This document shows, in pieces, positions 9,635-19,825 of a stretch of DNA of 33,831 nt. Where the stretch lies: positions 1 to 33,831 of the forward strand of contig PGZE01000034.1 of NCBI GenBank assembly GCA_002840015.1. Direction: 5' to 3'. Position 1 is the stretch's first letter. Each line of letters begins with the position of its first letter. A program made the position numbers and the translations under genes. The stretch is from Gammaproteobacteria bacterium HGW-Gammaproteobacteria-2. GTDB taxonomy: Bacteria; Pseudomonadota; Gammaproteobacteria; Xanthomonadales; Xanthomonadaceae. Under the pieces are notes generated by a model. That model was not told where the DNA came from. It saw only the letters and a program-made list of their open reading frames with translations, and made no database searches.

Positions 9635-10136
9635 TGCAGACACTGGCGTTAAGCCCTAAGCTCCGGTGCAGTGTTGCACACTGTTTGGAACGTATCTTGC
9701 CAGGCGACAATCGCAAGATTTTCCCGCTGATGGCACCACGCCTTGCAGGCTGTCGCGGCTGTTCGCATCCGCGGTCACGTTGCTGGTCGCCCACAGGGTG
9801 GCTACATTAAAGCGGCGATCCACTCCTGTCGGGGTAACTGCATTGCCAGTGCTTCTGTGGGAGCCGGCCTGCCGGCGAACGATGCCGCGACTTCGCGCGC
9901 AGAGCCTGCCCCAGACTTGATCTGGGGCGCGCTCCCACGAAAGCGATGAACGTCCCCTGTAGGCCCACCCTGTGGGCGACCGAGTGAGCCGCGAAGCGAC
10001 CGACCAAGTGCAGCGCCGGGGCCACTGCCCCGCCAACGGCAAAGTGATCGACGGCGCGATTCTGAAAGTACCGCCAAGCACGAAGCACTACACTAGCCCA
10101 TCATGCGGCTACCGCCGCCTGCCGGGAGAATGGGGA
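9635..10136. other. Non-coding gap with REP-like repeats
   Basis: About 500 bases without a supportable gene. It holds REP-like cluster 3 (9786-9980) and a small CGGGGC/GCCCCG hairpin at 10017-10032. The open frame of the downstream gene extends back to 9972 through repeat sequence, with no ribosome binding site or signal peptide at that end, so I do not count it as coding. I see no clear sigma70 promoter for the downstream gene. Confidence 0.7.
9786..9980. repeat. REP-like cluster 3 (four units)
   Basis: Inverted GTCGCCCACAGGGTGGCTAC (9786-9805, one G short). Forward GTGGGAGC unit with CCGGC stem (9857-9879). Longer inverted unit at 9892-9938, whose head is again GTGGGAGC on the minus strand but whose centre carries a GCCCCAGA/TCTGGGGC stem. 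Forward GTAGGCCCACCCTGTGGGC unit (9959-9980). Confidence 0.85.
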
Positions 10137-13100
10137 ATGCACATGATTCGGGTTTTGCTGGTACTGGTATTGCTTGCACTGGCCGCGCCGTTGACCGCTG
10201 CGCCGCGCGATATCGCCATTCCACCGGCATTGCGCGACTGGACCGGCTGGGTGTTGCACGGACACGAGCGCGAGTTGTGCCCGCGCGTCGGCGGCAGCGG
10301 CAAGGTGTGCGGCTGGCCGGGGGAGCTTCAACTCGAAGTCGATGCCAACGGCGCCCGTTTTGCTCAACGCTGGGAGATGAGCCAGGCCGACTGGGTTCCG
10401 TTACCGGGTGATGCGCAGTGGCGACCGGAATCTCTCGAAGTCGATGGTCGCGCAGCGCCGGTGCTGCTGCGCAACGGCACCCCGATGGTGCATCTGCAAG
10501 CTGGCAACCATCGCCTGAATGGTCGCATCGCCTGGGGCCAGCGCCCGGCGGAACTGGCACTGCCGCCGGCGATTGCATTGCTGTCACTGCAACTTGATGG
10601 CCGCAATGTCGGCAACGTGCGACGCACGGACAGCGGCGCGGTGGCATTCGGCAGCAGCACCCATTACGAAGCGGACAGCCTGCAGGTCGATGTGGCGCGG
10701 CTGTTGCACGATGATCTACCGGCCACGCTGACCACCTGGGTCCAGTTGTCGGTGGCCGGGAGGCCGCGCGAAATCAGCCTGGGCAAGGTACTGCCTGCGG
10801 GCTACACCCTGCTGGCCTTGGATGGCGATCTGAGCGCACGGCTGTTGGCCGACGGCACGCTGCAGGTGCAAGCGCAGCCCGGCGTCAGCGAAGTGCTGCT
10901 GGCCGCGCGCGCACCGGGCGCACTGACCACCTTGCAGGTACCAGCACTGCCGGCACCCTGGCCGCAGCAGGAGGTGTTGCAGTTCGCCGGCATGGCGCAA
11001 TTCCGGATCGCGCAACTGGAGGGCCTGCGCGCCCTCGATCCGCAGCAGGCAATCCTGCCGCAATGGGCAAACGTGATCGACCGCCTGTACGTGGGTGCCG
11101 GGCGCGCCGCCTGGGGCAATGTTGATGCCAGCGGCTGGTCAACGTTTTTGCTCGAACCGGGCGATACTGCTACGGTAAACGTGCGCCAGCGCGGCCTGCC
11201 CGAATCACGGCCATCGCAATTGCACCTGCAACGCAGTCTGTGGCTGGATTTCGATGGCGCTGGCTATAGCGTCAGTGACCTGATCGATGGCGATATCGGC
11301 AGCCTGCGCCGGCTCGGCATGGCCGCGCCATGGCAATTGCAGAGCGTGAGTAGTGGCAACGCGCAGTTGCTGGTCACAACGCTCGGCAACGGCGAGCATG
11401 GCGATTCCGCCGACAGCGCCGGCGTGGAACTGCGCGCCCAAACCGCCGCGTTGCAGGCACAGGCGCGGGTTGCCGCTGGCAGCGCCGGCAGTGGCTGGAT
11501 GCAGCCATTCGACAGCGCCCGCTTCGTGCTCAACCTGCCGCCGGGCTACCGGCTGCTCGCCGCACACGGTGCCGAACGCGCCTGGGGCAGTTGGTGGGAT
11601 GCCTGGAGCCTGCTCGACCTGTTCCTCGGCAGCCTGCTGGTGTTGTTGGGCTGGCACCTGGGTCGCTGGCCGGCGGCGGGCCTGTTGCTCGCCTACGTTC
11701 TGCTGGTCTGGCACGAACCGGCGGCGCCGCGGATCACCTTGTTGATCGCGCTGGCGTTGGCGGTGGTATTGCGCTTGACCGTGCCCGGCGCATGGCGCGA
11801 GCGTACGGCATGGCTGCAACGCGCGATGCTGGTCGGCATCGTGCTGTTGGGTTTGCCGTTCGTGGCCAACCAGATGCGACTGGCGCTGCATCCGCAACTG
11901 GAGCGCTGGGCGGTGCAAGTGGGCGCAGCGGACATGCCGCGCCGCATGGAAGCCAAGCTTGCGATGGCGCCGGCGCTGGAGGAGGCAATGCCGATGACCA
12001 TCGAGATGCCAGCGTCTGAACCGCCGAGCGCGCAGCGCCCACGGTCGAATAACGGCAACACCGCAAGCGACGCGCTGGACCGTGTTTTCGTCAGCGGTTC
12101 ACGGATCACGGTTGCGGATTTGTTCCGCTATCCCGATGACGCCATTCCGCAGGCCGGTTCGGCAATGCCGGCCTGGAGCTGGCAGCAGCACACCTTGAGT
12201 TGGGCCGGGCCGCTGTTGCCCGATGACGACCTCGGCATCATGCTGTCGCCACCGTGGTTGACCGCGCTGTGGCGCATGGCATCCGTGCTGCTGCTGGCAA
12301 CCCTGCTGTGGCAGCTGCTGCGTGCGTTGCCGGCATTGCCAGCGCGTGTCGCGGCGCACATGGCCGCTCGATCCACGCCCGGCGCCAATGCCACGCTGTG
12401 GGTGGTGGCGCTGGCGTTGTCCGCCGGCCTCGCTGCGCCCGGCGCGGCACGGGCACAGACCGCGATTCCCGATCCGGCGCTGCTCGATCAGCTACGCACC
12501 CGTCTGCTCGCACCCGATCCGCGTTGCGGCAACGACTGCCTCGCTGTCGGCGTGGCCGAGGTGCAAGCCAGCGGCCGCGATTTGAGCATCCGCCTGCAGG
12601 TGCAGGCGCTGGCTGATGCGGTATTGCGCCTGCCGCACGCCAATGCCGGCACCCTGTCGGTGGTGTCGATGGATGCTGCTACCGTGCCGGTGCTGGCGGT
12701 TGGCGGCTTCGCACACGTAAACGTCACCCCCGGCATCCATAATCTGCTGCTGCGTTATCGCCTCGATGGTGGCCCGGTCGGCCTGCATTTTGCCCAGCAG
12801 CCGGCGCGGGTCAGCGTGCAGGCGCCCGGCTTTGGCATTGCCGGGCTGGATCGCGGCCGCCTGGTCGGCAACACCCTGAGCCTGACGCCGCCCGTGGCAG
12901 CGGCGGCGAGCGCCGACGAACCCCAGGCCAGCGTGCCGGCACCGGCGTTCGTGCAGGTGCTGCGCAACTTCCGTTTCGATCGCGAGTGGCTGCTCGATAC
13001 CCAGGTGCTGCGACTGGCGCCCGCCGATGCCGGGTTCAGTATTGCGGTGCCCTTGCTGGCTGGCGAGGAAGTCATCGGCGAAGCCCCACCGATCAGCGCG

Positions 13101-14354
13101 GGCGTGGCGCAGGTGGCAATGCCGGCTGGCAGCGACACGGTGAGTTGGAGCGCACGCCTGAAGCCGGCGACAACGCTCAGCCTGCAAGCCGCCGAGCGCC
13201 CCGACCTGACCGAACGCTGGGATGTGGCGGTGAGTCCGCTGCTGCACGCTACAGTGCAGGGTGTGCCACTGGCGCTGGATCGTTTCGGCGCAATCGACAA
13301 CGGCGGCTATTGGCACTTTCTGCCGTTGCCGGGCGAACGCCTGGAGCTGGCGATCAACCGCCCCGAAGCGATCAAGGGTAACGACCAGGTGATCGAGGAC
13401 GTGCGCCTGTACAGCCGTCCCGGCAAGCGTGCCAGCGATCACAACCTGTCCTTCACGATACGCGCCACCCGCACCGGTGAACTGCGCCTGCCGTTGCCGC
13501 CGGGCGCGCAGTTGCTCTCGTTGGCGATCGATAATGGCGCCTTGCCGCTGCTGCTGGCCGAGGGCGCGGTCAACTTGCCGGTGCACAGCGGCAAGCAAAC
13601 CGTGACGATCGACTGGCGCGAGACACACGACAACGGCTTGGTCTTGCGCACCCCGGCAGTGCAGCTCGGGCGCTCGACCGCCGATATCCAGTTGTCGATG
13701 GCGTTGCCCGATGATCGTTGGCTGCTGCTCACCCACGGGCCGCAGATCGGGCCGGCGGTGCTGCTGTGGAGCGAACTGGCGCTGCTGGTGTTGCTGGCGC
13801 CGGTGCTCGGCCGCTGGAGCGGAACCCCATTACGCTGGCCGCAGTGGTTGCTGCTGGGGCTGGGGTTCGCCACCGTGTCGTGGTGGGCCGCGCTGATCGT
13901 GGCTGGCTGGTTGCTGGCACTGGGCCAGCGCGCGCGCTTGCCGGTTGATCGCACCCAACCGCTGCGCTTCAACCTTGGCCAGGCGTTGTTGTTGGCGCTC
14001 AGCGTGGCGGCATTGCTGAGCCTGCTGATGGCGGTGCCGGCCGGCCTGCTCGGCAGCCCCGACATGGGCGTGCGCGGCAATGGTTCCAGCGCCAATATGC
14101 TGCAATGGTTCGATGATCGCAGCGCCAGTGGCGAACTACCGGTGGCGAGCGCCTGGACCCTGCCATTGTGGGCTTACAAGGCCGCTGTGCTGGCGTGGGC
14201 ACTGTGGCTGGCCAACGCCCTGCTCGGCTGGCTGCGCTGGGGCTGGCACTGCTTCAGCAGCGGCGGCATCTGGTTGCCACGCACGCACCAGGCGACCGCA
14301 GCGCCGGCGCAAACCGATGCAACGACGGATGCAACGACGGACACCCATGACTGA
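10137..14354 (+). CDS. Giant exported membrane protein of unknown function, internally duplicated
   Basis: About 1405 residues; I do not recognise a named family. [23 protein letters not shown] is a signal peptide, preceded by GGGAG; a start six bases later is equally possible. Module 1 has a cysteine pair (C48, C58), beta-rich sequence, then a hydrophobic bundle (about residues 494-585). Next comes a loop with [14 protein letters not shown] and another helix (about 707-735). At about 747-770 a second signal-peptide-like helix ends in AAPGAARAQ. It is followed by a second cysteine pair (CGNDC), similar beta-rich sequence and a C-terminal helix bundle (about 1205-1372). The two halves align in order, for example [15 protein letters not shown] with [16 protein letters not shown], each followed by helices and LGRW. 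Most of the mass should be periplasmic. The stop overlaps the prmC start by 8 bp, so the two are cotranscribed. Confidence 0.85.
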   Translation: MHMIRVLLVLVLLALAAPLTAAPRDIAIPPALRDWTGWVLHGHERELCPRVGGSGKVCGWPGELQLEVDANGARFAQRWEMSQADWVPLPGDAQWRPESLEVDGRAAPVLLRNGTPMVHLQAGNHRLNGRIAWGQRPAELALPPAIALLSLQLDGRNVGNVRRTDSGAVAFGSSTHYEADSLQVDVARLLHDDLPATLTTWVQLSVAGRPREISLGKVLPAGYTLLALDGDLSARLLADGTLQVQAQPGVSEVLLAARAPGALTTLQVPALPAPWPQQEVLQFAGMAQFRIAQLEGLRALDPQQAILPQWANVIDRLYVGAGRAAWGNVDASGWSTFLLEPGDTATVNVRQRGLPESRPSQLHLQRSLWLDFDGAGYSVSDLIDGDIGSLRRLGMAAPWQLQSVSSGNAQLLVTTLGNGEHGDSADSAGVELRAQTAALQAQARVAAGSAGSGWMQPFDSARFVLNLPPGYRLLAAHGAERAWGSWWDAWSLLDLFLGSLLVLLGWHLGRWPAAGLLLAYVLLVWHEPAAPRITLLIALALAVVLRLTVPGAWRERTAWLQRAMLVGIVLLGLPFVANQMRLALHPQLERWAVQVGAADMPRRMEAKLAMAPALEEAMPMTIEMPASEPPSAQRPRSNNGNTASDALDRVFVSGSRITVADLFRYPDDAIPQAGSAMPAWSWQQHTLSWAGPLLPDDDLGIMLSPPWLTALWRMASVLLLATLLWQLLRALPALPARVAAHMAARSTPGANATLWVVALALSAGLAAPGAARAQTAIPDPALLDQLRTRLLAPDPRCGNDCLAVGVAEVQASGRDLSIRLQVQALADAVLRLPHANAGTLSVVSMDAATVPVLAVGGFAHVNVTPGIHNLLLRYRLDGGPVGLHFAQQPARVSVQAPGFGIAGLDRGRLVGNTLSLTPPVAAAASADEPQASVPAPAFVQVLRNFRFDREWLLDTQVLRLAPADAGFSIAVPLLAGEEVIGEAPPISAGVAQVAMPAGSDTVSWSARLKPATTLSLQAAERPDLTERWDVAVSPLLHATVQGVPLALDRFGAIDNGGYWHFLPLPGERLELAINRPEAIKGNDQVIEDVRLYSRPGKRASDHNLSFTIRATRTGELRLPLPPGAQLLSLAIDNGALPLLLAEGAVNLPVHSGKQTVTIDWRETHDNGLVLRTPAVQLGRSTADIQLSMALPDDRWLLLTHGPQIGPAVLLWSELALLVLLAPVLGRWSGTPLRWPQWLLLGLGFATVSWWAALIVAGWLLALGQRARLPVDRTQPLRFNLGQALLLALSVAALLSLLMAVPAGLLGSPDMGVRGNGSSANMLQWFDDRSASGELPVASAWTLPLWAYKAAVLAWALWLANALLGWLRWGWHCFSSGGIWLPRTHQATAAPAQTDATTDATTDTHD
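14316..14339 (+). repeat. 12-bp tandem repeat, two copies
   Basis: GATGCAACGACG occurs twice in tandem at the 3' end of the giant membrane protein gene, encoding a DATT-type repeat in its low-complexity tail just before the prmC start. Copy number could vary without shifting frame. Confidence 0.7.
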
Positions 14355-15180
14355 GCGGCGGCTGGACACCGCGCTGGCGCAGGCGGTGTCCCAATTATCC
14401 GGGCCGCAGCCACGGTTCGAGGCCGAGCTGCTGCTTGGCCACGCGCTGGGCCGTGATCGGGCCTGGTTGTTTGCGCATGGCAATGACTTGCTGAGCGCAG
14501 CACAACACGCCGCGTTCCATGCATTGATCGCACGCCGCGTCGCCGGTGAACCGGTCGCGTACCTGCTCGGTGCGCGGGGTTTCTGGACGTTGGATCTGGC
14601 GGTGCAACCGGGGGTACTGATTCCGCGCCCGGAAACCGAATTGCTGGTGGAGCTCGCCTTGCTGCGACTGGCGGATCACGCGCGGCTCGCCGACCTTGGC
14701 ACCGGCAGTGGCGCCATCGCGCTGGCGATCGCCAGCGAACGGCCGCAGGCGCCGATCATCGCCACCGATATCAGCGTCGAGGCATTGGCCACCGCCCAAC
14801 GCAATGCCGCCAGTGCCGGGATCGGCAACGTGACGTTTCGCCAAGGCGATTGGCTGGCGCCGCTGGCCGCCGAGCGTTTCGAGGTGATCGTCAGCAACCC
14901 ACCCTATCTCGCAGCCGACGACCCGCATCTGCAACAGGGCGATCTGCGTTTTGAGCCGGCGCTGGCATTGGCCTCAGGCAGCGATGGGCTGGATGCGATC
15001 CGCCGCATCGTTGTCGATGCGCCGGGCCACCTCGTTCGCGACGGCTGGTTGTTGCTCGAACACGGCTGGACCCAGGGCAGCGCGGTGCGCGCGTTGCTCG
15101 CTGCCGCCGGTTTTGTCGAGGTGAGTACGGCACTGGATCTGGAACAGCGCGAGCGGGTAAGCATGGGGCGGTGGCTATAA
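14347..15180 (+). CDS. prmC: Peptide chain release factor N5-glutamine methyltransferase
   Basis: PrmC (HemK) methylates the glutamine of the GGQ motif in release factors RF1 and RF2 using S-adenosylmethionine. The 277-residue length is normal. Seen: an N-terminal helical substrate-binding domain (about 1-80), RPETE at 94-98, the SAM-binding motif DLGTGSG at 116-122, acidic D141 at the end of the next strand, and the catalytic N184-P-P-Y187, the hallmark for glutamine N5 methylation. The open frame runs upstream inside the preceding gene, but [10 protein letters not shown] at 14347 matches the family start. It overlaps the preceding gene by 8 bp, suggesting translational coupling to that membrane protein. 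In many bacteria prmC instead follows prfA, so this context is unusual. Confidence 0.96.
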   Translation: MTERRLDTALAQAVSQLSGPQPRFEAELLLGHALGRDRAWLFAHGNDLLSAAQHAAFHALIARRVAGEPVAYLLGARGFWTLDLAVQPGVLIPRPETELLVELALLRLADHARLADLGTGSGAIALAIASERPQAPIIATDISVEALATAQRNAASAGIGNVTFRQGDWLAPLAAERFEVIVSNPPYLAADDPHLQQGDLRFEPALALASGSDGLDAIRRIVVDAPGHLVRDGWLLLEHGWTQGSAVRALLAAAGFVEVSTALDLEQRERVSMGRWL

Positions 15181-15190
15181 CGGCCGCCCG

Positions 15191-15383
15191 GTCGCCCACA
15201 GGGTGGGCTCACAGAGGCACACACCTGCTTTTCTGTGGGAGCGGGCCTTGCCCGCGAAGCTGTCGCACGATTATTCGCCGACTGGCCGGCTCCCACAGAA
15301 GCACTGGCTCGCACCGGCGTGCAACACAGTTGCTCTACAGAAGACGGTGCTGGTTTTTTGCAGGAGCGCACCCTGTGCGCGAC
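15191..15383. repeat. REP-like cluster 4 (four units)
   Basis: Fills most of the gap after prmC. Inverted GTCGCCCACAGGGTGGGCT (15191-15209). Forward GTGGGAGC with GCGGGC/GCCCGC stem (15235-15258). Inverted unit with an imperfect CCGGCC/CGGC stem (15274-15296). Forward GCAGGAGCGCACCCTGTGCGCGAC (15360-15383, 24 bases in total; GCGCA/TGCGC stem). No gene is seen between 15181 and 15445. Confidence 0.85.
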
Positions 15384-15445
15384 CGTACCGTGAATCGGCT
15401 ACAAAACCCGCACCGCCGTGCTCTGCGCGGCGCCGAAGCATCGCA

Positions 15446-16210
15446 TCACACCGACTTCGTATTGACCCGGCCAACGCGCACATTCAACGGCCAGCCTACG
15501 CGGCGCACGCTCGCCGCGTCGCCCCATGCTTCGGCAAACGCGGGCGCCAGTGTCGCAACCGGGTCGCGGCCGTTGGCGGCAACGTATTTCTGGCAAGCCG
15601 ACCAACTGCGCAGGTACGCAAGGTATTGCACCAGCGTCCAGTCGCACTGCAACTGCCAGCGAGGCACATCAGCCAATTCGGCAAAGGGAAACAACACGTC
15701 GCGGTAGCCGTTCTCAACCTGCTGCCGCTCCGTTGGCCAATACGGGCCGAGCACGTCGCGATACAAATGCTCGAACACGGCATCAACATCGGCACTCACT
15801 GCGGAGCGCTCGTAGCTGTAGATTGCCAGCAGCGCACCGCTGCGCGCAACGCGACGCACTTCATCGCAAAACCGCACTTGATCGAACCAATGGTAGGCCT
15901 GCGCCACACTGATCAGATCGACACTGGCAGCGGCGAGTGAGCACGTCTCGGCCGGTTCCACCGCATAACGCACGCGCGGATGCGCCGCTGCCTGTTCGAT
16001 CTGCCGGCTGCTGTGATCGCTGGCAAACACCTGGGCGAAATGTGCGGTCAACGCGATGCTGGCCTGGCCATTGCCGCAGCCCGCATCCCAGGCCAGATCA
16101 TGCGCCTGGCATTGCTGCGCGAGCCATGCAAACAACGCGTCGGGATATCGCGGCCGGGCGCTGGCGTAGTGCGCGGCGTGGCCGGAAAAGTGATCGGCAA
16201 AATCAGCCAT
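15446..16210 (-). CDS. Class I SAM-dependent methyltransferase
   Basis: A 254-residue cytoplasmic protein with a Rossmann-type methyltransferase fold. Seen: the SAM-binding motif WDAGCGNG (D42 to G48), a following acidic strand (FASDHSS), and the motif VAQAYHWFDQVRFCDEVRRVAR typical of the UbiE/TAM-like group acting on small molecules. The C-terminal half contains several aromatic residues that may form the substrate pocket. The substrate cannot be deduced. A GTG at 16225 abuts the rluE-like stop and would extend the protein by five residues. The ATG at 16210 has GGGA upstream and a family-like MADFADHFSGHAAHYASARP start, so I prefer it. It lies directly downstream of the pseudouridine synthase gene on the same strand and is probably cotranscribed with it. 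Confidence 0.9.
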   Translation of the reverse strand: MADFADHFSGHAAHYASARPRYPDALFAWLAQQCQAHDLAWDAGCGNGQASIALTAHFAQVFASDHSSRQIEQAAAHPRVRYAVEPAETCSLAAASVDLISVAQAYHWFDQVRFCDEVRRVARSGALLAIYSYERSAVSADVDAVFEHLYRDVLGPYWPTERQQVENGYRDVLFPFAELADVPRWQLQCDWTLVQYLAYLRSWSACQKYVAANGRDPVATLAPAFAEAWGDAASVRRVGWPLNVRVGRVNTKSV

Positions 16211-16225
16211 GCGAATCCCGGACAC

Positions 16226-16771
16226 CTACTCGGCTTCGCTGCGCCATTCGCCCGGTTGCAGGCCGTCGAGCCGATACGGGCCAATCGCGATCCGGATCAG
16301 GCGCAAAGTGGGCAGACCCACTGCTGCGGTCATCCGCCGCACTTGCCGGTTGCGGCCTTCGCGGATGGTGATTTCAATGAAATGATCGGGCACGCTCTTG
16401 CGCTCGCGCACCGGCGGGTCACGTGGCCATAGCCATTCCGGCGGATGCGCCAACACCTGCACGCGGGTGGCTTCGCTGGGGCCATCGTTGAGCACCGGGC
16501 CGGCCTTGAGCGCTGCGATCTGCTCGGCGCTTGGCGTGCCCTCCACCTGCACCACGTAGGTTTTTGGCCACTTGAATTTCGGCGAACTGATTTGCGCGAT
16601 ACGGCGGCCATCATCGCTCAGCAGCAGCAGACCTTCGGAATCGAAATCCAGCCGGCCAGCAGCGTAGATACCTTGCGGCAAACCGTAACCGGCCAGCGTT
16701 GGACGCGCAGGTTTGCTGCTGTCAGTGAACTGACACAGAACGCCATAAGGTTTGTTGAGAGCGACCAGCAC
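16226..16771 (-). CDS. rluE: RluE-like rRNA pseudouridine synthase
   Basis: A 181-residue member of the RsuA/RluB/RluE family, which isomerises a uridine in rRNA; RluE modifies U2457 of E. coli 23S rRNA. Seen: LNKPYGVLCQFTD at the N-terminus, the catalytic motif GRLDFDSEGLLLLSDDG with nucleophile D42, and the C-terminal ITIREGRNRQVRRM and PTLRLIRIAIG. There is no N-terminal S4 domain, which fits RluE rather than RsuA or RluB. The start is GTG at 16771; no good ribosome binding site is seen. A TAGAAT hexamer lies about 7 bp upstream of it, so a leaderless message is possible but unproven. The gene is divergent from the ABC exporter, 65 bp away. Confidence 0.92.
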   Translation of the reverse strand: MLVALNKPYGVLCQFTDSSKPARPTLAGYGLPQGIYAAGRLDFDSEGLLLLSDDGRRIAQISSPKFKWPKTYVVQVEGTPSAEQIAALKAGPVLNDGPSEATRVQVLAHPPEWLWPRDPPVRERKSVPDHFIEITIREGRNRQVRRMTAAVGLPTLRLIRIAIGPYRLDGLQPGEWRSEAE

Positions 16772-16836
16772 TCACGTATTCTACGGCACAGACCCCTGTC
16801 GCGGGGTTTCGTTGTCAAAACCCCTTGAGTCCTGCC

Positions 16837-18590
16837 ATGCCAATCGCCCACCCGCTCGTCGATCTTTACCGTTACGCCCGGCCATTCCGGCGCAGCGCAC
16901 TGCTTGCCAGCTTGTATTCGGCGTTGAACAAACTGTTTGATGTGCTGCCCGAATTATTGATTGGCGTGGCGGTGGATGTGGTGGTCAATCAGCGCGAATC
17001 ATTTATTGCACGCATGGGGCTGCCCGACCCGATGCAACAGTTGTTCGTACTGGTTGGCTTGACAGTGCTGATCTGGGCACTGGAATCGTTGTTCGAGTAC
17101 TTGTATGCCGTGCGCTGGCGCAATCTGGCGCAGGATCTGCAACACGTGCTGCGCCAGAACAGCTACGAACATCTGCAACGCCTGCCGCCGGACACCATCG
17201 AGACTGCGCGCAGTGGCCGCTTGATGGCGGTACTCAACGAGGACATCAACCAGATCGAGCGTTTTCTCAATACCGGTGCCAATCAACTGATCCAGGTGTT
17301 GATGTCGACGTTGCTGGTCGGTGGGATTTTCTTCGTGCTCACCGCGAATCTCGCGGTACTGGCGCTGTTGCCGGTGCCACTGATCGTGTTCGGTGCATTC
17401 TGGTTTCAGCGTCGGCTGGCGCCGCGTTATGCGCGCATGCGCGAGGCGGCTGGCACGCTGTCGGCGCGGCTGGCCAACAACCTGGGCGGCATGACCACGA
17501 TCCAGGCCTATACTGCCGAACACTTCGAGGCCGAACACCTGGCCGCAGCATCGGATGCCTATCGCGAGCGCAATATCGCCGCCATCCGGTTTTCTGCCGC
17601 CATTACTCCGGTGATCCGCATCGCCATCCTGTTCGGCTTTGTAGCCACGCTGTTGTACGGCGGCATGTTGACCCTGCGCGGCGAACTGGGTGTCGGCAGC
17701 TATTCGGCACTGGTGTATCTAACCCAGCGCCTGCTTTGGCCGCTCACCCATCTGGCTGACATCACCGACCTGTATAACCGCGCCATGGCCTCGGTGCAGC
17801 GGGTGTTCGCGTTGCTGGCGCTGCCGCTTGCCGAGCACGGCAGCGAGCCGCTACCGCAGCCTGCACGCGGTGAAGTGCAATTCGATAACGTCAGCTTTGC
17901 CTACGGCACGCATCAGGTGCTTGATCGGTTCACGCTGTCGATTCCAGCCGGCGCCAGTGTGGCGCTGGTTGGCACCACCGGCAGCGGCAAATCGACCGCG
18001 TTGAAATTGCTACTGCGTTTTCACCAGCCGGCGCACGGCGTGATCCGTTTTGATGGCATCGACACCCGCCGCCTCGACCCGGCGGCACTCCGCCACGCAA
18101 TCGGTTATGTCGCGCAGGAGCCATTCCTCACCGATGGCAGCGTGGCCGACAACATCGCCTATGGCGACCCTGATGCAAGCCACGAGCGCATTGAAGCGGC
18201 GGCGCGCGCTGCCGAAGCGCATGCGTTCATTGCTGCGTTGCCACAAGGATATGACAGCCCGGTCGGCGAGCGCGGAAGCCGGTTGTCCGGTGGCCAGCGC
18301 CAACGCATCGCGCTGGCGCGCGCGCTGTACCGCGAACCGGCGCTACTGGTGCTCGACGAAGCCACCTCGGCGGTGGACAACGAAACCGAGGCCGCGATCC
18401 AACGCTCGTTGCTGCGCCAGGCGCATCGACGCAGCAGCCTGATCATCGCCCATCGCCTGTCGAGCGCATCCACGTCATCGATGCCGGCCGGATCAGCGAA
18501 AGCGGCAGCCACGCGGAACTGCTTGCTGCCAATGGTGCCTATGCCGCGTTGTGGCGCTTGCAAAGCGGCGAGGTGTTGCCAGCACCCTGA
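16837..18590 (+). pseudogene. ABC exporter (fused permease-ATPase), frame broken near the 3' end
   Basis: An MsbA-like type I exporter half-transporter. The transmembrane domain (about 1-320) is followed by an ATPase with Walker A GTTGSGKST (379-387), a Q-loop, signature LSGGQ (483-487), Walker [11 protein letters not shown] and the H-loop H539. The normal frame is lost right after IAHRLS, at about 18462. The next expected residues, [16 protein letters not shown] and on to LPAP, are encoded in another frame from 18465 and end at TGA 18588-18590, just before a hairpin terminator. Compared with relatives (HRLS, six residues, then the R/E-I-x-V strand) about 16 bases are missing; restoring them gives a 589-residue protein. 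As it stands, the original frame reads on to 19482 as nonsense antisense to the next gene. Inactivation is likely, though a sequence error is possible. Substrate unknown. Confidence 0.85.
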
Positions 18591-18594
18591 AACC

Positions 18595-18620
18595 CGAAGG
18601 CCCGCTTGCGCGGGCCTTCG
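18595..18620 (+). terminator. Intrinsic-type hairpin after the ABC exporter
   Basis: A perfect 11-bp stem, CGAAGGCCCGC/GCGGGCCTTCG, with a TTGC loop starts 5 bp after the shifted-frame stop at 18590. The T-tract is weak. Its position supports 18590 as the ancestral end of the exporter gene. Confidence 0.75.
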
Positions 18621-18642
18621 TATCTGCATCGTGGTGCCAACC

Positions 18643-19533
18643 TTACTGTGCTGCTGGCGCTGCGGCGGCATGCTTATGGAAGCGCAGCGTCATGCGATCG
18701 CTTTCGCCGATCGCGGCGTATTTCTCGCGATCCTTGTCGCCCAGACGCATCACCGGCGGCAAGCTCCACACACCGGCCTCGTGATCCTTGGTGTCGGCCG
18801 GGTTGGCATTGATCTCGCTCGCCTCGTCCAGCGCAAAACCAGCGGCCGTGGCCATGGCAATTACCTGCTCTTGGCCGACATAACCGCTGCTGTCGCCCTT
18901 GGCAACATCGCCATTGGCGCGATGCTCGACCACGCCCAGCGTGCCGCCGGGTTTCAGGACATCATAGAAACCCTGGAACATCAGCTCGGCGGTTTCCGAA
19001 CGCTGCCAGTTGTGGACATTGCGGAAGGTCAGCACCACATCAGCCGAACCGGGCTCGCCAAATACCGGCTTGGCCAGATCAAACGCACGGATTTCTGGTG
19101 CGCCGTACGCTTCCGGCGCGCTGGCCAGCTTGGCCTTCAGGGTTTCGATCTGTTTCGCGTAATAGCCTTTAGCGCCTTCGCTGGTGGCACTTTCCGGGTC
19201 CATCACGGCGGCGATGTAGTGGCCATTCTCGCGCAGCATCGGTGCCAGAATTTCGGTGTACCAACCGCCGCCGGGGGTGATTTCGATCACGGTCTGATCG
19301 GGAGCAATGCCAAAAAACGCCAATGTTTGTGCCGGGTGCCGCCAACTGTCGCGCGCCGCATTGGCCGGATCGCGCCAGCTGCCGGCGATTGCTGCATCCA
19401 GCGCCGAGATTGCCGGTTCGGCAGCAACGGTGGTGGTTTGCGGAGCCGCTTCATTGCTGGCGGCCGGCTTGTCCGATGGTGAACAGGCAGCAAGGGTGGC
19501 GATCATCGCCAAAGCGAGAGAGGAACGAATCAT
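18643..19533 (-). CDS. Predicted lipoprotein with a methyltransferase-like domain
   Basis: A 296-residue protein. MIRSSLALAMIATLAAC ends in a lipobox with C17 as the lipidated cysteine; serine at +2 predicts the outer membrane. A linker rich in Ala, Pro and Thr follows. The rest resembles class I methyltransferases (I recall this group as COG4798, predicted methyltransferase). The glycine-rich loop is EITPGGGWYTEIL (E84 to about L96), followed by IAAVMDPE, a VVLTFRNVHNW strand and the DVLKPGGTLGVVEHR segment. The start is supported by AAGGAGA six bases upstream; the open frame beyond it crosses repeat DNA. S-adenosylmethionine is not known in the periplasm, so activity there would be surprising. 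The fold may be used for another purpose, or the signal may not be processed. Confidence 0.85.
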   Translation of the reverse strand: MIRSSLALAMIATLAACSPSDKPAASNEAAPQTTTVAAEPAISALDAAIAGSWRDPANAARDSWRHPAQTLAFFGIAPDQTVIEITPGGGWYTEILAPMLRENGHYIAAVMDPESATSEGAKGYYAKQIETLKAKLASAPEAYGAPEIRAFDLAKPVFGEPGSADVVLTFRNVHNWQRSETAELMFQGFYDVLKPGGTLGVVEHRANGDVAKGDSSGYVGQEQVIAMATAAGFALDEASEINANPADTKDHEAGVWSLPPVMRLGDKDREKYAAIGESDRMTLRFHKHAAAAPAAQ

Positions 19534-19646
19534 GGCAGTCTCCTTGGTATGAGTTGGATGCCGGCTTTGCATATCACCGGCTCGTGGCAGATGCACCTTG
19601 TTGCGCCAAACAAAGTGCGCACGCCACAGTTTGACACAAGCGCGTT

Positions 19647-19713
19647 GTCGCCCACAGGGTGGGCTCCTACAATTGAACGATACCGCCTGTCTGTAGCCCA
19701 CCCTGTGGGCGAC
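19647..19713. repeat. REP-like inverted pair (cluster 5)
   Basis: GTCGCCCACAGGGTGGGCT with CCTAC after it (19647-19670) faces GTAGCCCACCCTGTGGGCGAC (19693-19713). Together they form a long near-perfect inverted repeat in the 292-bp gap between the lipoprotein methyltransferase start and the aceK stop. No gene is seen in this gap. Confidence 0.85.
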
Positions 19714-19825
19714 TGTGTTGCTAAGCAATTGACCGTGCGAAGCGAAAGTATTGCCAGCACAGCTTGCGGCAGGGCGGGCTCCGGCAAAAGCACGCACTGC
19801 GCGCAATCGGCGGAAAATCCATTCT

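Noticed and set aside
12080..12115. VFVSGSRI in the giant membrane protein, resembling the start of TonB-dependent receptors
   Set aside because: It lies in the middle of a loop without a plug or barrel around it; treated as coincidence.
12492..13736. 414-residue minus-strand open frame
   Set aside because: Antisense to the giant membrane protein and without recognisable motifs.
18591..19482. C-terminal extension of the ABC exporter frame to 19482
   Set aside because: It is read antisense to the lipoprotein methyltransferase gene after a frameshift and past a terminator; the residues have no resemblance to exporters.
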